Origin: Talpa occidentalis
Lineage: Eukaryota > Chordata > Mammalia > Eulipotyphla > Talpidae
Length of the DNA: 64,000 nucleotides
Direction of reading: 5' to 3'
NCBI RefSeq assembly: GCF_014898055.3
Contig: NW_023605194.1
Coordinates: 62,287,361 to 62,351,360, forward strand
The notes below the pieces were generated by a model. That model saw only the letters and a list, made by a program, of their open reading frames with translations. It ran no database searches and had not been told where the DNA came from. Positions 1 to 11,992 of the stretch are shown piece after piece (the stretch's first letter is position 1; every line of letters starts with the position of its first letter). The translations under genes and the position numbers were made by a program.

Positions 1-1686
1 TGTAAGACAACATAGGATTTGGAGACGGGGGCTACAAAATTAGCCCTGACAGTTCTGCATGGCCAGGGGCCAGTCACTTCTCTAGTTGGGGACTTGCACT
101 GTGTCCTCTCTAAAACTCTCTCTTCTCTAAATGGTAAATATGATAAGATACAAAATATCAGTTCGTATGTTTAAGAGTTTAGGAATTAGCTGGCTTTTCC
201 ACTGGTGTCAGCACTTTATTTTAATTTCTGACTCTACCATCCTCCCCTGTGCTTCTTTGTCTTCTGTTACTCTTAGCCGAATTATGAGATTGAATTTGCA
301 TGGCAGAGCATTGCCCTGGCATGTCACAACCCATCTCTTCTTACCAATCTGTTTGAAAGTTCAGAGTCCGGTTGAAATGTACACTTTCGATTTACATGTT
401 TGAATCTTTCAAATCACTCTATTAGCTTGCTTTTCTAGTTAAGTATTTTATGTGATTATACTTGTATGTGAGGATAAACATTATAGTAGTATTACCAGGG
501 TTAAAATACAAAGTCATATTCCTGATATTTTAAAACAAACTTTCTAGAACTTATACATACAAATGAATGCTTTCCCCCTAGGTGGGCCAATGGGTGAGCA
601 AACAATCAATATTACATTTTTAGATCATTATTATATTATTAGAAATTCTGTTTATAGGCCACACAAAAAAGTCAGACCATGTCTTTTCTAGATGTGTACA
701 AATAGACATTATTCTGAGAAACACATCTAGCTCTTCATAATTAAGTGCTAGCTTGATGAGATGCTTAATTATGACACTTTTTATTTGTCTCATTATCAAT
801 TCAAATGTTATATTCTCACCTTAAGAATCTCTCAGAATGTGGCTAATAGGGTTTACACATCTGATAAGTATCCCTTAAGAAAATAAGGCAAGATTTAGTC
901 AGAGACAGAACTTGCTATAAACCAGTCTTCCTGGAGGGGCTACTCCAGAACCTTTCTACCAGTTGCCCTTGCAAAACACACTCTGTCTGGGAGGGGCGAC
1001 TGTAACCCTATCTTGTGCCAGAGATTGAATCTCAGGCCTCAAAGGCCCAGAGACCAAGAGAGCCGAGACTGGGAGGAGACAGGGAGGAGACAAAGTCAGG
1101 GCACAATTACTGGGGGGTTGAGTGACAGCTGCAGTTAATTATCTGGAGCCATTCACTCTTTGTCGCAATGGAATCAGGAAATAAAATGATACACTCACCC
1201 ATAGGAAAAAAGACCACAAAAAAACTTAAGCAAACTGGAGTTACCAGTTTGTGGTGGTTTGTATATGAGAGCTTGCAATTTCATAAATTAAGAAGATAAG
1301 TTCCTTTTCATGTGACACCTTTGTGCAATTTTATTCCAAAATAAAACTGTTTTCATCATTATTAAGCAACTCTGCTATTTTGAGCAGTGACATACATAGT
1401 CTCAGTTGACTAAAGGCAAATGTTTAAGGAAATATATCCAGTTTAAGGAAATATAGTTTAACACTAGTTTAAGGAAATATATCCAGTTCAAGGCCAATGT
1501 TTATGATTCTTTTTAGTATAGCTGTAGGACTTCCAAATAAATCTATAAGAGTTTAAGATAGAACATTTGTATGGATTGAGTGCTTATTAGCACTTAATTG
1601 GATTATTATTCAAAGATTCAGAATTTTTTCAAAGTCTAAATTCTAAGCTGCTATTATAGATCCATTATTGTTATGATTCAGATTTT
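1..1686. other. FAS intron 1 (5' part), no recognised element
   Basis: This is AT-rich intronic DNA without a credible ORF or a repeat I can name. A locally GC-richer stretch at about 900-1150 is the only compositional change. No FAS exon 1 (short signal-peptide exon followed by a donor) was found between here and exon 2, so exon 1 probably lies upstream of the window. Confidence 0.5.
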
Positions 1687-1950
1687 TTTTAAGATTTATT
1701 TATTTATGCATACAAGAGCTAGAGTACAGGCCAGAGGTGCGGAGGTTGAGAGGATTCACCAGAGACAGAATGGGGAACAGAACAGACAGACTGACTGAAA
1801 CATGCTGCTTAGGGGAGCAGCAGGGCGAGGCAGGAGAGGTCTGCTGCGCCATGTGCGTTGCTCCCTGGCCAGGGATCGAACTCATGTTGCAGAGGCTGCA
1901 GATTGCTTCATAGTGCAGTGCTTAACCCCTTGTGCCACCAGGGAGGCCCC
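1687..1950 (-). mobile_element. tRNA-derived SINE, type A (tail tgcatacaag)
   Basis: The element lies in reverse: A-tail as poly-T at the left, tRNA-like head ending gggaggcccc at the right. It is flanked by a 15-bp target duplication with one mismatch (tatgattcagatttt at 1672-1686, tatgaatcagatttt at 1951-1965). Confidence 0.92.
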
Positions 1951-2049
1951 TATGAATCAGATTTTTTAATCTTATTGACAAAGACTAACTCAAATGAGAA
2001 ATTAGTAAAGATTTTTAGGTTTAAAACATTCCTGCTACCTCTGAAGTTG

Positions 2050-2175
2050 CCTCTTTTTATTTTTTAATTATATATCTAACACATGTCCATTGTAGAGAAA
2101 AACAGAGTTAAGCAAAAATGAAAAGTAAAGTCACTCATAGTCTAGCCAACTAGAACTAACCACTGGTAATATTTT
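2050..2175. repeat. Possible ancient L1 3'-end remnant
   Basis: The block around acacatgtccattgtagaga and the following A-rich text resembles the 3' UTR of old mammalian L1 (L1M). The match is from memory and degraded, so family and strand are uncertain. Confidence 0.35.
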
Positions 2176-2321
2176 GATAGGTTAAAAATAATTTTCTGTT
2201 GAGACATTGTTTTTTCTTGAAATGTCCTTCTTCTATTCCCCTTCTTTCTGTTTTCTGAAGCCAACCCTCATCCTCCCAGTATTGAATGGTCTGGATCTAC
2301 TTTAGTCCTTCTCATAAGAGA

Positions 2322-2890
2322 GCTTTTTTTTTTTTTTTTTTTGCAGTAGCAGAGCACAAGTCATACGGAATACAACCCCTTTGGGTTTTGACTGGAAGTA
2401 AAACACTCTTTTCCATGATCATAGTCTGTTGGCAGCTTGCACATTTGCTGTCAGTCTCAAGTTAGTGCTCACTTTTGAAAAATCTCACTGACAGTTCCAG
2501 GCTTCAGTCTCTTCATTCTTGCCATTGTCAGGGCTGTCATTTTTCCACTGCCCCATGCCTTTTTTGTCTTGCTGCTTTTTAAAATGCTTTTCTTGCTTGC
2601 TTGGAACTTCACTAAGAACAGAAATAAGAGTTTTATTTCCTTTTATTTCCTTTTCAAATCCTAGCTCACCTCTCAGGATCAATTGCCACACTGATTCTTT
2701 GAGTAATCCCAATGCAGTCTGTTGAGTTCAGTCACTGAGATGCTACTACATTGGAAAGTGCCACGGTAGCCCTCTAGTGTTGATAGTTCCTGGGAAGCTG
2801 AGGAGAGGTATCATACTGGGTGATGTGTAAGAGGATTGAGCGACATGGGTCATCGATTTCTGGGTCTGGCCATGCCTTCTTCATTCCTTC
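2322..2890 (-). pseudogene. Processed pseudogene, parent gene not recognised
   Basis: On the - strand this reads as a retroposed mRNA. A 75-codon Lys/Glu/Gln-rich open frame (2712 down to 2485, ending TGA) is followed by about 140 bases of UTR-like sequence and then an A-tail, seen on + as about 21 T at 2322-2342. The frame contains GELGFEKEIKGNKTL and ends ETEAWNCQ. Upstream of it, up to about 2890, the sequence breaks into several frames, as expected for a decayed copy. I see no introns, and the SINE head is absent, so the poly-A is not a SINE tail. I could not name the parent, and no clear target duplication was found. It sits antisense in FAS intron 1. Confidence 0.5.
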
Positions 2891-3885
2891 TATTTAGCAA
2901 CCTGGTTGGCTATACAAAGTGATTTATCACTAATGCAAATAATGAATGATTATCTCACAGTTTTCTTAATTTCTCATCTGATACGAGGGCAAAACCTTCA
3001 CCTAGCCTGTTTCTGAGAATTTTAAAATTAGCCAACGCAGAGTCTAACAGACTTCCGGTGATTCCTTTGTGCACTTCCAGTTCCTATTTGTCCATTCCAG
3101 AAGCCACCTCTGCAAGGACCTGCACTCATCATAGCTGCTCTCAAATTGTAAGGAGAGAAACAAAAACTCTGCTACTTCCAAAACTGCTGGCCAAGGCTAG
3201 GGAGTTTCATCTTCCTTGCCAGCCAGAACCCTAAATGTGGGGGTCTTGTTACAGTTTTTTCCAAACTACAGCACAGGGGCTGGCTTCCACTATGCAGAGA
3301 ACTCCTGCCAGACACCCTCCTTGTCCTTAACATGCCTTGGCTTTGAAAGTTCCTTGTGTAATTAGCACTTCTGCTTCTTGCCAACTAATTGTCTGAAAAC
3401 AAATTGAGTTGTTTGCATGCCTAAATGGAGCAAAAAGTAATTAGGAATGTAATTTGCATGCCTGAAACAGCTCAGATTTGGGCCAGAAGTGCTGAGTTCT
3501 TCTTTGGCTGCTCTTAATTTTGGGTTATTGGACAAGTCATTTCATGTACTCTGTGCTCAGCTTTCTCAATTGTAATACAAGACAGTGATAATTCCTCATG
3601 CGCAGGTTTCTTGTAACTAGCACAGGATGATATATTTGAATGAAATTGTAAAAGGCCAAGCAAATGTCCCTTGGAAATGGGTAAATAACCCTCCAGGGAT
3701 TGGTGCTCTCATTTAACATTTTCCTGAATGATTCAAAGGGAAAATGAGATGCAAATTTTATGACTTGCAGGACTTCAAATCCTGCAGATAATGAAAGATG
3801 GTGTCCAGATAATTGCCCAAACATTATTCTGACTGAGAAGATGTTTTTGAGGGGATGAGATTAACATTTAAAATGGTGGACATCG
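2891..3885. other. Intron 1 sequence, no clear element
   Basis: No gene or firmly classified repeat is visible. The part near 3540-3650 (caattgtaatacaagacagt and surroundings) looks like a degraded MIR. Short ORFs here have no recognisable protein features. Confidence 0.4.
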
Positions 3886-3889
3886 AGTA

Positions 3890-4190
3890 AAGCAGATTAC
3901 TCTCCATGATGTGTGAGTCTCGTCCAGTTACAGGCCTTCACAGAACAAAGACCGAGAACCCACAGGAAAAGGGAATTCTGTTTCCAGACTGCCTTTGAAC
4001 TCAAACTACCACTCTTCTTTGACTCTCCAGCCTGCTAGTCTATCCTGTCAGATTTTGAATTTACCTAATTTCTTTATTTGCATGAGTCAATTCTTTAAAA
4101 TCAATCTCTCTCTCTCCCCTCTCTCTCTTTTCTCTCTCCACACATACATACCTCTGGTTCCATATCTGTGAAGAATCCTGACCAATACAT
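3890..4190 (+). repeat. MaLR/MLT1-like LTR remnant
   Basis: The 3' part (gagtcaattctttaaaatca, then CT-rich sequence, then ggttccatatctgtgaagaa and cctgaccaatac) matches the typical end of old mammalian MaLR LTRs. It contains a (CT)n-rich tract at about 4106-4138. The assignment is from memory of the consensus and the 5' limit is approximate. Confidence 0.5.
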
Positions 4191-4229
4191 CTTAATTGTA
4201 AAAGACACCCTTGATGACAGCAGAGTTCT

Positions 4230-4335
4230 TGTCTGTTTGTTCACTACTCTGTCCCCAAGCATTTATCAGACAAAGCCTGGCACATAGTAGATACTCAACA
4301 AAGGATTTGCCCAATAAATGATTAATGGATTAGCT
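4230..4335 (+). repeat. L2/MIR-type 3'-end remnant
   Basis: The text gcctggcacatagtagatac followed by tcaacaaagg and aataaatg is the characteristic 3' end of L2/MIR-class elements. Confidence 0.55.
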
Positions 4336-4517
4336 AATATTATTCCTAATATGCTATATAATCAATATTTCTCTGATTTTTTAGCCTTCATTATTATGGA
4401 GATATAAAATTATCTTTTTCCCCATTTGTTTATCATTTGCCTTTTATTCACATTTCAGACCTTTTATACTACCCATTTTTGGTCATTTCAACTTTTTTGG
4501 AAAAAAATTTGAGCATT

Positions 4518-4592
4518 CAGAGTATTCAGTCTTGAGCTGGCTCGTTGGTCTAGGGGTATGATTCTCGGTTTGGGTCCAGAGTATTCAGTCTT
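4518..4592 (+). mobile_element. Tailless retroposed tRNA-Pro 5' half with 16-bp TSD
   Basis: The 16-base sequence cagagtattcagtctt occurs twice (4518-4533 and 4577-4592). Between the copies are 43 bases: a 5-base leader (gagct), then from 4539 a near-perfect 5' half of tRNA-Pro (ggctcgttggtctaggggta, D-arm, anticodon stem, loop tttgggt with anticodon UGG). It stops just after the anticodon loop. There is no A-tail and no 3' half. The structure indicates L1-type insertion of a truncated tRNA, the class described as tailless retropseudogenes. Confidence 0.85.
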
Positions 4593-6034
4593 TGTGAGTT
4601 TCTTCCTTGTCACAGTCAAAATGCCCCATTTTCTTCTTGGAAAGTATGGATCAAATGTTTGCAAATTGAGTTTACACATAAATTTTTAAAAATACAAGCT
4701 ATACAGAGCACTGCTTATATCACATCATGGAATGGTGACAAGCTTTTGAGACCCATCTTTCAGTCTTTGATGCTGAACTAATTAAGAAATATTTCCAGGG
4801 ATTCCACCCTGTGTAGGAGGTATGTTCAAATATGAGATGAGGTTGTGGGTTCACTACTCGGTGGCACAGAAGTGAAAAGCCCTGCCACCAGCTTTTGAGA
4901 AAAGAACCAGTTTAATTCAAGGTCACCTGGCAAGAGACTGGAGGCAAGACTTAAATCAGTCTCCTTGAGGTTGGGGAAGGATTTATGAAGTTAAAGTGTG
5001 GGGGGGAAATGTAAGTTGGTAAAGTCTGGTAGCTTTCTGTTGAATCATGGTGCAACGCAAATTGGGATCTAGAACTGCAATGAAACTGAGCACTCTTTGC
5101 TTCTGAATGGTCCATCTTGCCATGAATAGGGCATCTTAGTTCTATCTTCCATGGCCATTTTTCTGTCCTGGGAATGAGCAATCACCTTAAGGAGTGTGAA
5201 TACTCTTCTGAGCCTGCATTATGCAACACAACTTGTCAATTTATGAAAAATTGGTTTCTTTCCTTTTTTTAAATTGGGAGGGGGTATTTTTGACTGTCTC
5301 ACATGACTGTTCATGTGAGAAAAGCAGAAGCAGGAAGCGACCATCATGATGACCATCACTGTTCTTTCTCCCCTTGAGCTTGTCTATTCCTCAATCCTGA
5401 GTGACTAAAGGAGATGACCATGTTGACTACTTGCTGCTAACTATGGATTGTTGACCTGGGTCAGAGGAATAAAACTGGTTTTGCTTCAATTGGAGATACT
5501 CATGTCTTTAGGGAGGAGGGATCTGAAGTTGTGGTCAGTATCAGCTTTGAATATACCAGATAAGCAACAAGTACAAAGTTTAGGTCATAGAAATATTAGA
5601 CCTAGAATATAAATGGGTGCAAATGCCAATTTCAGCATATTTTGATGATGGATGATAGCTCCCTCTAGAGATCAATGACAATATACTTTCTAATGTCAGA
5701 TCCAAGTTCTAGAGGTGAAATTTGTTAGAATCATGTGGTCTCTTGTCTGATTTTCTCTAAGTGAGTTTCCACTTCTGATGAAATGTTTAGATATGCACAG
5801 CAGAAATAATTAGCTATTGCACAGACATCTCCTGTTTCAGTTAACATATTGTCTAGGTCAACTTACTATCCAATACTACTTTACCTAGGGAATCTCAATA
5901 CCTTTTGTTGAGGGGCAACAGCTAGTACTGTTTCATATGCCACTATTTCTAAGGTGAGCAAGAGATTTCTAATCTTGTGCTCATTGACCGATTTTTCCCA
6001 CTATAGTAGCAGGGTTCATACAAAAAGTGTCTGG
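4593..6034. other. Intron 1, unassigned, possibly old repeat
   Basis: No gene was found. The stretch is of moderate complexity without obvious low-complexity tracts. Parts may belong to an old LTR-class or other ancient element, but I cannot name a family. The ORFs are short and have no domain-like content. Confidence 0.35.
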
Positions 6035-6114
6035 GGGGCCTCCCCTGGTGGCCCAGCGGTTGAGCCGGTTCGTTCTGCCGCCGCTGGCAAGGGTCCCACA
6101 AAAAAAAAAAAAAA
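6035..6114 (+). mobile_element. Short SINE form, head only plus A-tail
   Basis: The element has the SINE head (ggcctcccctggtggcccag) and ends at caagggtcccac followed directly by about 15 A, so the roughly 150-base body of the full SINE is missing. About 35 bases of the tRNA-like region are also deleted internally. A second, better preserved copy of this short form is at 55841-55954. Confidence 0.8.
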
Positions 6115-7582
6115 GGTGGGTCCATCATCCTAAGTCCCTGACAAATATTTACCCATTATTCTCCAAATGGTATCCCCATCTATATTAGACCTCCTAGTTC
6201 AAGAGAAAAGTTTTAAGGAACTAGTCCATTAGCTGAGGACTGAAAAAAAGTATAATTATACTTCCTAACAAACTCTCCTCCTATAGCCAGCCATCAAGAT
6301 GCCTATAAACCAAAGACTGGCAATCTGCCCCTCAGACAGACATATCTCAAAGGAACACAGATATATATTATTAAAAATCATATTATTAAAAATTATGACA
6401 TCATTTTTGGGCAATTGCAGCCAAGACTCTACTAAAGCAGGGATTATGCTCAAAAGGTCCAAGAGTAGTTTAATTTGCATACTGATAGACTAGAGGTCAC
6501 TTCCTAAGAGGTATACTCAATACTTGCTATTAAAATATTCACTTAATTGAGTTTAACTATATTTTGAACTAATTTTGTTATATCCATCTTTAACCAAGGA
6601 GTAAGAAATTGGAAATGAAAATTAAATCCCATTATATTTGCAGGTCAGATATGTCCATTAGCAAATGTCTAGTTCTGCTGTCAAAGTGCCTAAAGGTTTC
6701 ACAGGTCTTCCCTGAATGTAGGGTTTTTTCAGTAAGCTCAGTATGCTCTCCCAATAAGGTAACCTTGATATAAACTAAGGGCCAGTGGAGACCCTTTGAG
6801 CCTGGGGAAGTCTGTTGTCATTACTTAAAGGGAGATTGTAAATTAGTAGCAGTGAAAGCTTAGGGGCATTTGTCACTTGCCCTTATTCCTAATAGAAGCA
6901 GCAGCGACTACCTCCCCTTTATAACTTAGACGATTGTAGTTTGGGAGGACGTCTTGTCAGTTGTGTGAAGTTTCCTCCTCCCTCTCCTTGATATGACAGG
7001 TCCCTAAACACAAAATAAATAAATATTCCTGGTTTGTTGCATTATTCTTTAAAATTTACAACCATGTAACTTCCCCATTAATATATTAATAAATGATGGT
7101 CCTTTCTCTTACTAACCTGTCTAATGTTAATTTGTCTATCCAGCTTTAAAAAGGAGCCCATATGAGGTGGGAAAACATTTTCCTTTGTGCCCCAAAATAT
7201 AAATAATTCCTGACTATCAAATAAAGTAGCTGTGGGATAAATGTCCAAAAAGTTTTAATGATTTTAATTTACAAGTCCCTTAGTAATTAACTCTTTGTTA
7301 ATTACTTATCTTAGTTATTAGCTCTTTGCTATGCTTTCAGTGGTATTACTTCCTAGTGCCCAATTCACATACTATTCATTAGCTATGATTATCTGATTAG
7401 GAAGAAGAACTAATATTATTAACAAGATGACAAGCTATATAGAGAAAGCTAGAAGAAGGGAACTGTCATCCTGAAAAGAGAAATTAATGCTACTAAAGAG
7501 CTTTTGTTTAAAGCTATACATTTTGCCCTAGGAAAAGATCATAAATTCACATTATTTTAAAACATGAGACATGCAAATACAG
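6115..7582. other. Intron 1, unassigned; ancient repeat near 7000-7130
   Basis: No gene was found. The part at about 6995-7130 (cctaaacacaaaataa ... aatttacaaccatgtaac) is similar to 54320-54445, so it belongs to an interspersed repeat that I cannot name. Confidence 0.4.
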
Positions 7583-7584
7583 TA

Positions 7585-10093
7585 CAGACACACCTTACTT
7601 TATTGCACTTCACAGATAATGCATTTTTTTACAAGGTGAATGTGTGTGGCAATGCAAGTCTATCAGTGCCATTTTTTTGTAACAGCACACACTCTACTTT
7701 TGTCTGTGTCACAACTTTTAATTCTCACAATATTTCAAAATTTTCATTATTTTTATCTGTTATAGTGATATGTGATCAGTGATATTTGATATTACTATTG
7801 TAATTGTTTTGGGGTGCTATGGACTGCACCCATACGAGACTGCAAACTTAGTAAATGTGTGTTCTACTGTTCCACCTATCAGCTTTTCCCTATCTCCCTC
7901 ACTCACCTCAGGCCTCTGAAAGACAACAATATTGAAATTCAACCAATTAATAATGCAGCAATAACCTCATGTTCAAGTGAAAGGAAGACTCATATCTCTA
8001 ATTTTAAATGAAAAGTTAATAATGATTAAGCTTAGAAAGGAATGTCAAAAGCTGAGATATGCAAAAAGCTAGGCCTTTTGTGCCATTTTGTTGGCTAAGT
8101 GTTGAATGCAAAGGAAAAGTTCTTTAAGGAAATTAAAAGTTCTACTTCAGTGAAGATATAAATGTAAAAAAAGCAAACACCCTAACTACTGATAAGGAGA
8201 AATTTTGAGTGGCCTGGATAAATATTCAAACCAGCCATAACATTCCATTAAGCCAAAGCCCAACTGAGAAAAAAGTTCTAACTATTCAATTCTTTGAAGG
8301 CTGAGAGAGGTGAGGAAAATGTAGAAGAGTTTAAAAATAGCATAAGTTGGTTCATAAGATTTAAGATAGAAAAAAAATCTTCATAACATAAAACTACAAG
8401 GTAAAGCAGCAAGTGCTGACATAGAAGCTGCAGCATGTTATCCAGAAGATCTAGCTGTAGGTAAGATTATTGATGAAGGTGGCTACATTAGACAGCAGTT
8501 TTTTCAGTGCAGACAAACACGCTTTCTGTTGGAAGAAGGTATCATCTAGGAATTTCATAGCTAGAGAGAAGTCAATACTTAAATTCAAGCTTCCAAGAAC
8601 AGACAGACTCTCTTATTAGGGACTAATGTAGATTATGTCTCTCAGTTGAAGCCAAGTCTCATTTGCCATTCCAAAACTCCCAAGGTCCTTAAGAATTATG
8701 CTAAATCTAAACTCCCTGTTCTCTATAAATACAGCAAAAAATTTGGATAGCAGTGCATCCATTTACAACATAGTTTATTGAATAATTTGCTACCAGAAAA
8801 AAAGTTTCTTTTCAAAATATTGCAACTTATTGATCATGCATCTAGTGGCGATGTACAAAGAGATTCATGTTTGCTAACATGCATTCGATCTGCAAACCAT
8901 GAATCAAGAAGTGATTTCAACTTTCAAATCATATTTGTTAAGAAATACATTTCATAAGATTATAACTGTCTGGTGGATTTGGGCAAAGCCAATTGAAAGG
9001 ATTCATTATTCTATGTGACATTAAGAACATCTGTGATTTCATTGGAGGATGTCAAAATATCAACATGGATAGCAGTTTGGAAGAAGTTGATTCCAACCCT
9101 CATGAATGAGTTTGAGGGGGGCCTCCCGGGTTGAGCGCAGCACTGTAAAGCTGTCCACAGCCTCTGCAGCACGGGTTCAATTCCTGGCAGGCCAGGGAGA
9201 TACCCTCATGGCACAGCAGACCTCTCCTGTCTCGCCTGCTGCTCCCCTTAGCAGGGTTCTCGGTCCATCTGCCTGTTCTGCTCCCTGCTCTGTCTCTGAT
9301 GAATTCTCTCCCGTACCTCAGGCCTGTACCCCATTTCTTGTATGAATAAATAAATCTTTAAAAAAAGATGAGTTTGAGGGATTCAAGATTTCAGTGAAAT
9401 ACATAAATGTAGATGTAGTGAAAATAAATAGCAAGAGAACTCAAGTTAGAAGTGGAACCTAAAGAGGTGACTGAATTGTCATAATCTCATCATAAAATTA
9501 AAGAAGGAGTTGCTTTGTATGGACGAGCAAAGAAAGTGGTTTCTTGAGATGGAATCTACATGTGGTAAAGATGCTATGAACATTGCTGAAATGACAACAG
9601 GGGCTTAGAATTACATATAAAATTAGTTGATCAAGCAGCAGTAGAGTTTTGGAAGATTGACTCCAATTTTGAAAGAAGTTCTACTATGGGTAAAATACTA
9701 CCAACAGCTTCATGTGCTACAGAGAAATCTTTCATGAAAGGAAAACTGAATTGATGAAGCAAACTTTGTTGTTTAATTTAAGAAATTGCCATCACCACCC
9801 CAATTTTTCACAATCACCACCTTAATTCATTCATCAAGACCCTCCCAGAAAAAAAGATTATGACTCACTGAAGGGTCAATAATGACAGCAATTTTTAGCA
9901 ATCAAGTATTTTTCAATTATGGTTTGTACATTTTACATTGTTTTTTAGACATACTGCCATTGCACAGTTAGCAGACTTCAGTGGAATTTAGACATAACTG
10001 ATGTGTGTATTGAGGGAAAAAACTCACTTTGTGATAATAATTGTTTTATTATAGTGTTGGAACTGAAGCTGAAATAACATCAAAGTCCCTCTG
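7585..10093 (+). mobile_element. Tigger1 (pogo-like) DNA transposon, near full length, inactive
   Basis: The left end begins cagacacaccttactttatt and the right end closes caaagtccctctg. Both are imperfect versions of the Tigger1 inverted repeat and both are flanked by the TA target dinucleotide (7583-7584, 10094-10095). The interior follows Tigger1 in order: noncoding left part, degraded transposase region (for example tattgaaattcaaccaatta, gttcaagtgaaaggaag, gagatggaatctaca) and the 3' noncoding part. Without the SINE at 9119-9367 it is about 2.25 kb, slightly below the roughly 2.4-kb consensus. The transposase start codon region is mutated and the frame is broken many times. Confidence 0.93.
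9119..9367 (+). mobile_element. SINE type A inserted in Tigger1
   Basis: The head is at the left (gggcctcccgggttgag) and the tail ends cttgtatgaataaataaa plus poly-A. The 13-bp perfect target duplication atgagtttgaggg is at 9106-9118 and 9368-9380. It splits the transposase region, so it is younger than the Tigger1 copy. Confidence 0.95.
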
Positions 10094-10479
10094 TATCAGC
10101 ATTTTGCTTTCCTTGGTTTCTAAAGATACAACATACAGTGAAATGTTTTGAGAGACCACTTTCACATAACTTTTGATTATTATAATTGTTCTATTTTGTT
10201 ATTTATTTTATTGTTCATCTCTTACTGTGCTTAATTTATAAATTATACTTTATCTTAGGTATGCATGTATAGCAAAAAAAACATAGTATTTTGTTTGGTA
10301 CTTCCTGCAGCTTCAGGCATCCACTGGAGTCTTCCTCTCAGATAAGGAGAGACTACCATGAAAAGTCAAAAGCACCTCCAAATTATTAATGCATTATAAA
10401 TGGCATGCCCATGTGCAAACCTGCTTTTGGAAGCTTAACATTTATTTTTTATTACAATCAATGTTAATTTGTATTCTCA

Positions 10480-10525
10480 GATCTGGCGCATAGTAGATGC
10501 TCAAGAAGTATCTTTTGGGTGAAGA
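10480..10525 (+). repeat. L2/MIR-type 3'-end remnant
   Basis: The text ctggcgcatagtagatgctc is the hallmark of the 3' end of L2/MIR-type elements. It is short and degraded. Confidence 0.4.
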
Positions 10526-10702
10526 GAATGGTTTGATAGTGAAGTCAGCATATTGAGGCATGATTCCTTTGCTCTGTGTACCATACCAGATCCAGTTATT
10601 CTTTACATTTAGTTGTTCATATATAAAAATCAGCTATATTCTAGGGTAAGTTCATCTGTGTCTTGGGCAGAGGGGAAAGGACATTATAATAAGAGCTTCA
10701 GG

Positions 10703-11186
10703 TGATAAAGATAAAGTATGGAGATGCTCTCCTGGAAGACTAGGCCATAAAGATAAAGATGCAACAAATGGGGAAAGACAGACCTGTTAGATAAGAAATG
10801 TGCAGATCCCCCACTCAGTAGCAAATTAAGTGAGACAGCCGAGAACTGACCAATCACAAAGAGACTGGTGGAGCTTTAGAATAATCAGGGAAAGAAAGTA
10901 TATATTCCCTGAGACACGACTCTACTTTGGCTTCCTTGCCCCTCCCAGGCCTGGTTCCCTGGCCTGGGAGTCCCACTTTATTTCTGCTCTTTTTCTCCTC
11001 AATAAACTTTTTCTTTCTATAAACAAACCTGCCTCTTCTTGCTTGCTTGCCTGAGCGTCTGCGAAGTTCCTACTGTGGCTTCGTGAGACACCAACCCGTG
11101 GGGGACTAATGGCCGGGGCTCAGCGCTGCCCTGCAGCCTGGGATCCGTTCCTGGCTGAGAGACTAGGCCTGACAATTCCGGTATCA
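10703..11186 (+). mobile_element. Retroviral-type LTR (probable solo LTR)
   Basis: The promoter-like order is that of an LTR: CCAAT box in gaccaatcac (about 10848), TATA-like gtatatattc (about 10898), AATAAA at 11001-11006, then a C/T-rich R-U5-like part. The suggested limits use the matching ends TGATA and TATCA. I found no target duplication there, so the ends are tentative. No retroviral coding sequence adjoins it. Confidence 0.55.
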
Positions 11187-11469
11187 CTTCCATCCATTTT
11201 AGGATGCTCATTTTTCTAAGAAACTCGTCTATAACTAAGATATATGAAACAAAGTCACTTAGACTTATGGCTTCTTAATCCAGAAGACAGGAACTGAAAA
11301 TTGATTAAAGATTGGTTCTCTATAAAGAGAAATAAATATTTTCCTGTATAAAAGAGAAGACAAGCTCATTAGATTTCTTGTATGGTTGGACAATCAGGAA
11401 AGAGGTCATCAAAACTGGTTGGCTCTATGATTATGTATAAAAAGGGAAGAAATAGAACATGCTCCAGGT

Positions 11470-11925
11470 TTGGGAAAAGTTATCACTTTTATCCTCACAA
11501 AAACCCTTCAAGACAGAAAGCATTATTGACACTTACAGATCATGAAATTGTCAATTAGTGAGGTTATACATTTGCCTAAACTTATAGTGTCAGTAGCAGA
11601 ACTGGGATTTAAACCACAGTCACCTTGAAATTACATGTTTTTCCCTATTCCACTATGTTGTCCTTCACAGGAGCTTTATTAGAATAGGAATAATAATAAT
11701 TGATGATAATACTGCTTACTGGGTACCTACTTACTATGTGCCAGGAATTGTGCTAGGAGCTTTAAATGCATTATTCAATTTAATTATCAGAATAAATCTA
11801 TGAAAAAGTGAATATTTTCATTTTGTAAATAAAGACACAGAGACTTGGAAAATTTAAGTGACTTACCCACAGTCACAGGCTGGTAAGTGGGGGCCAGTAG
11901 TTTTTCATCCAGAGCCCTGGGCAGG
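11470..11925 (-). repeat. Two adjacent MIR elements
   Basis: Two reverse-oriented MIR-like blocks are visible, at about 11480-11660 and 11680-11925. The second contains actatgtgccaggaattgtg, cattttgtaaataaagacac and cttacccacagtcacaggct, in the order expected for an inverted MIR. Confidence 0.75.
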
Positions 11926-11992
11926 TCTTACCATCTATGATGCTGTTTCTAAGATAGTTTAGGGAACTGGAGGTATGGACTGCCATGCAATT

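Noticed and set aside
2760..2790. Reverse CTCF-like motif (gccctctagtg)
   Set aside because: Several core positions differ from the consensus, unlike the two motifs at 42576 and 45281.
10703..11186. A primer-binding site after this LTR (tgggggactaatggccgggg near 11099)
   Set aside because: Only loosely like a tRNA-Pro or tRNA-Gly complement and located inside the assumed LTR; no internal viral sequence follows.
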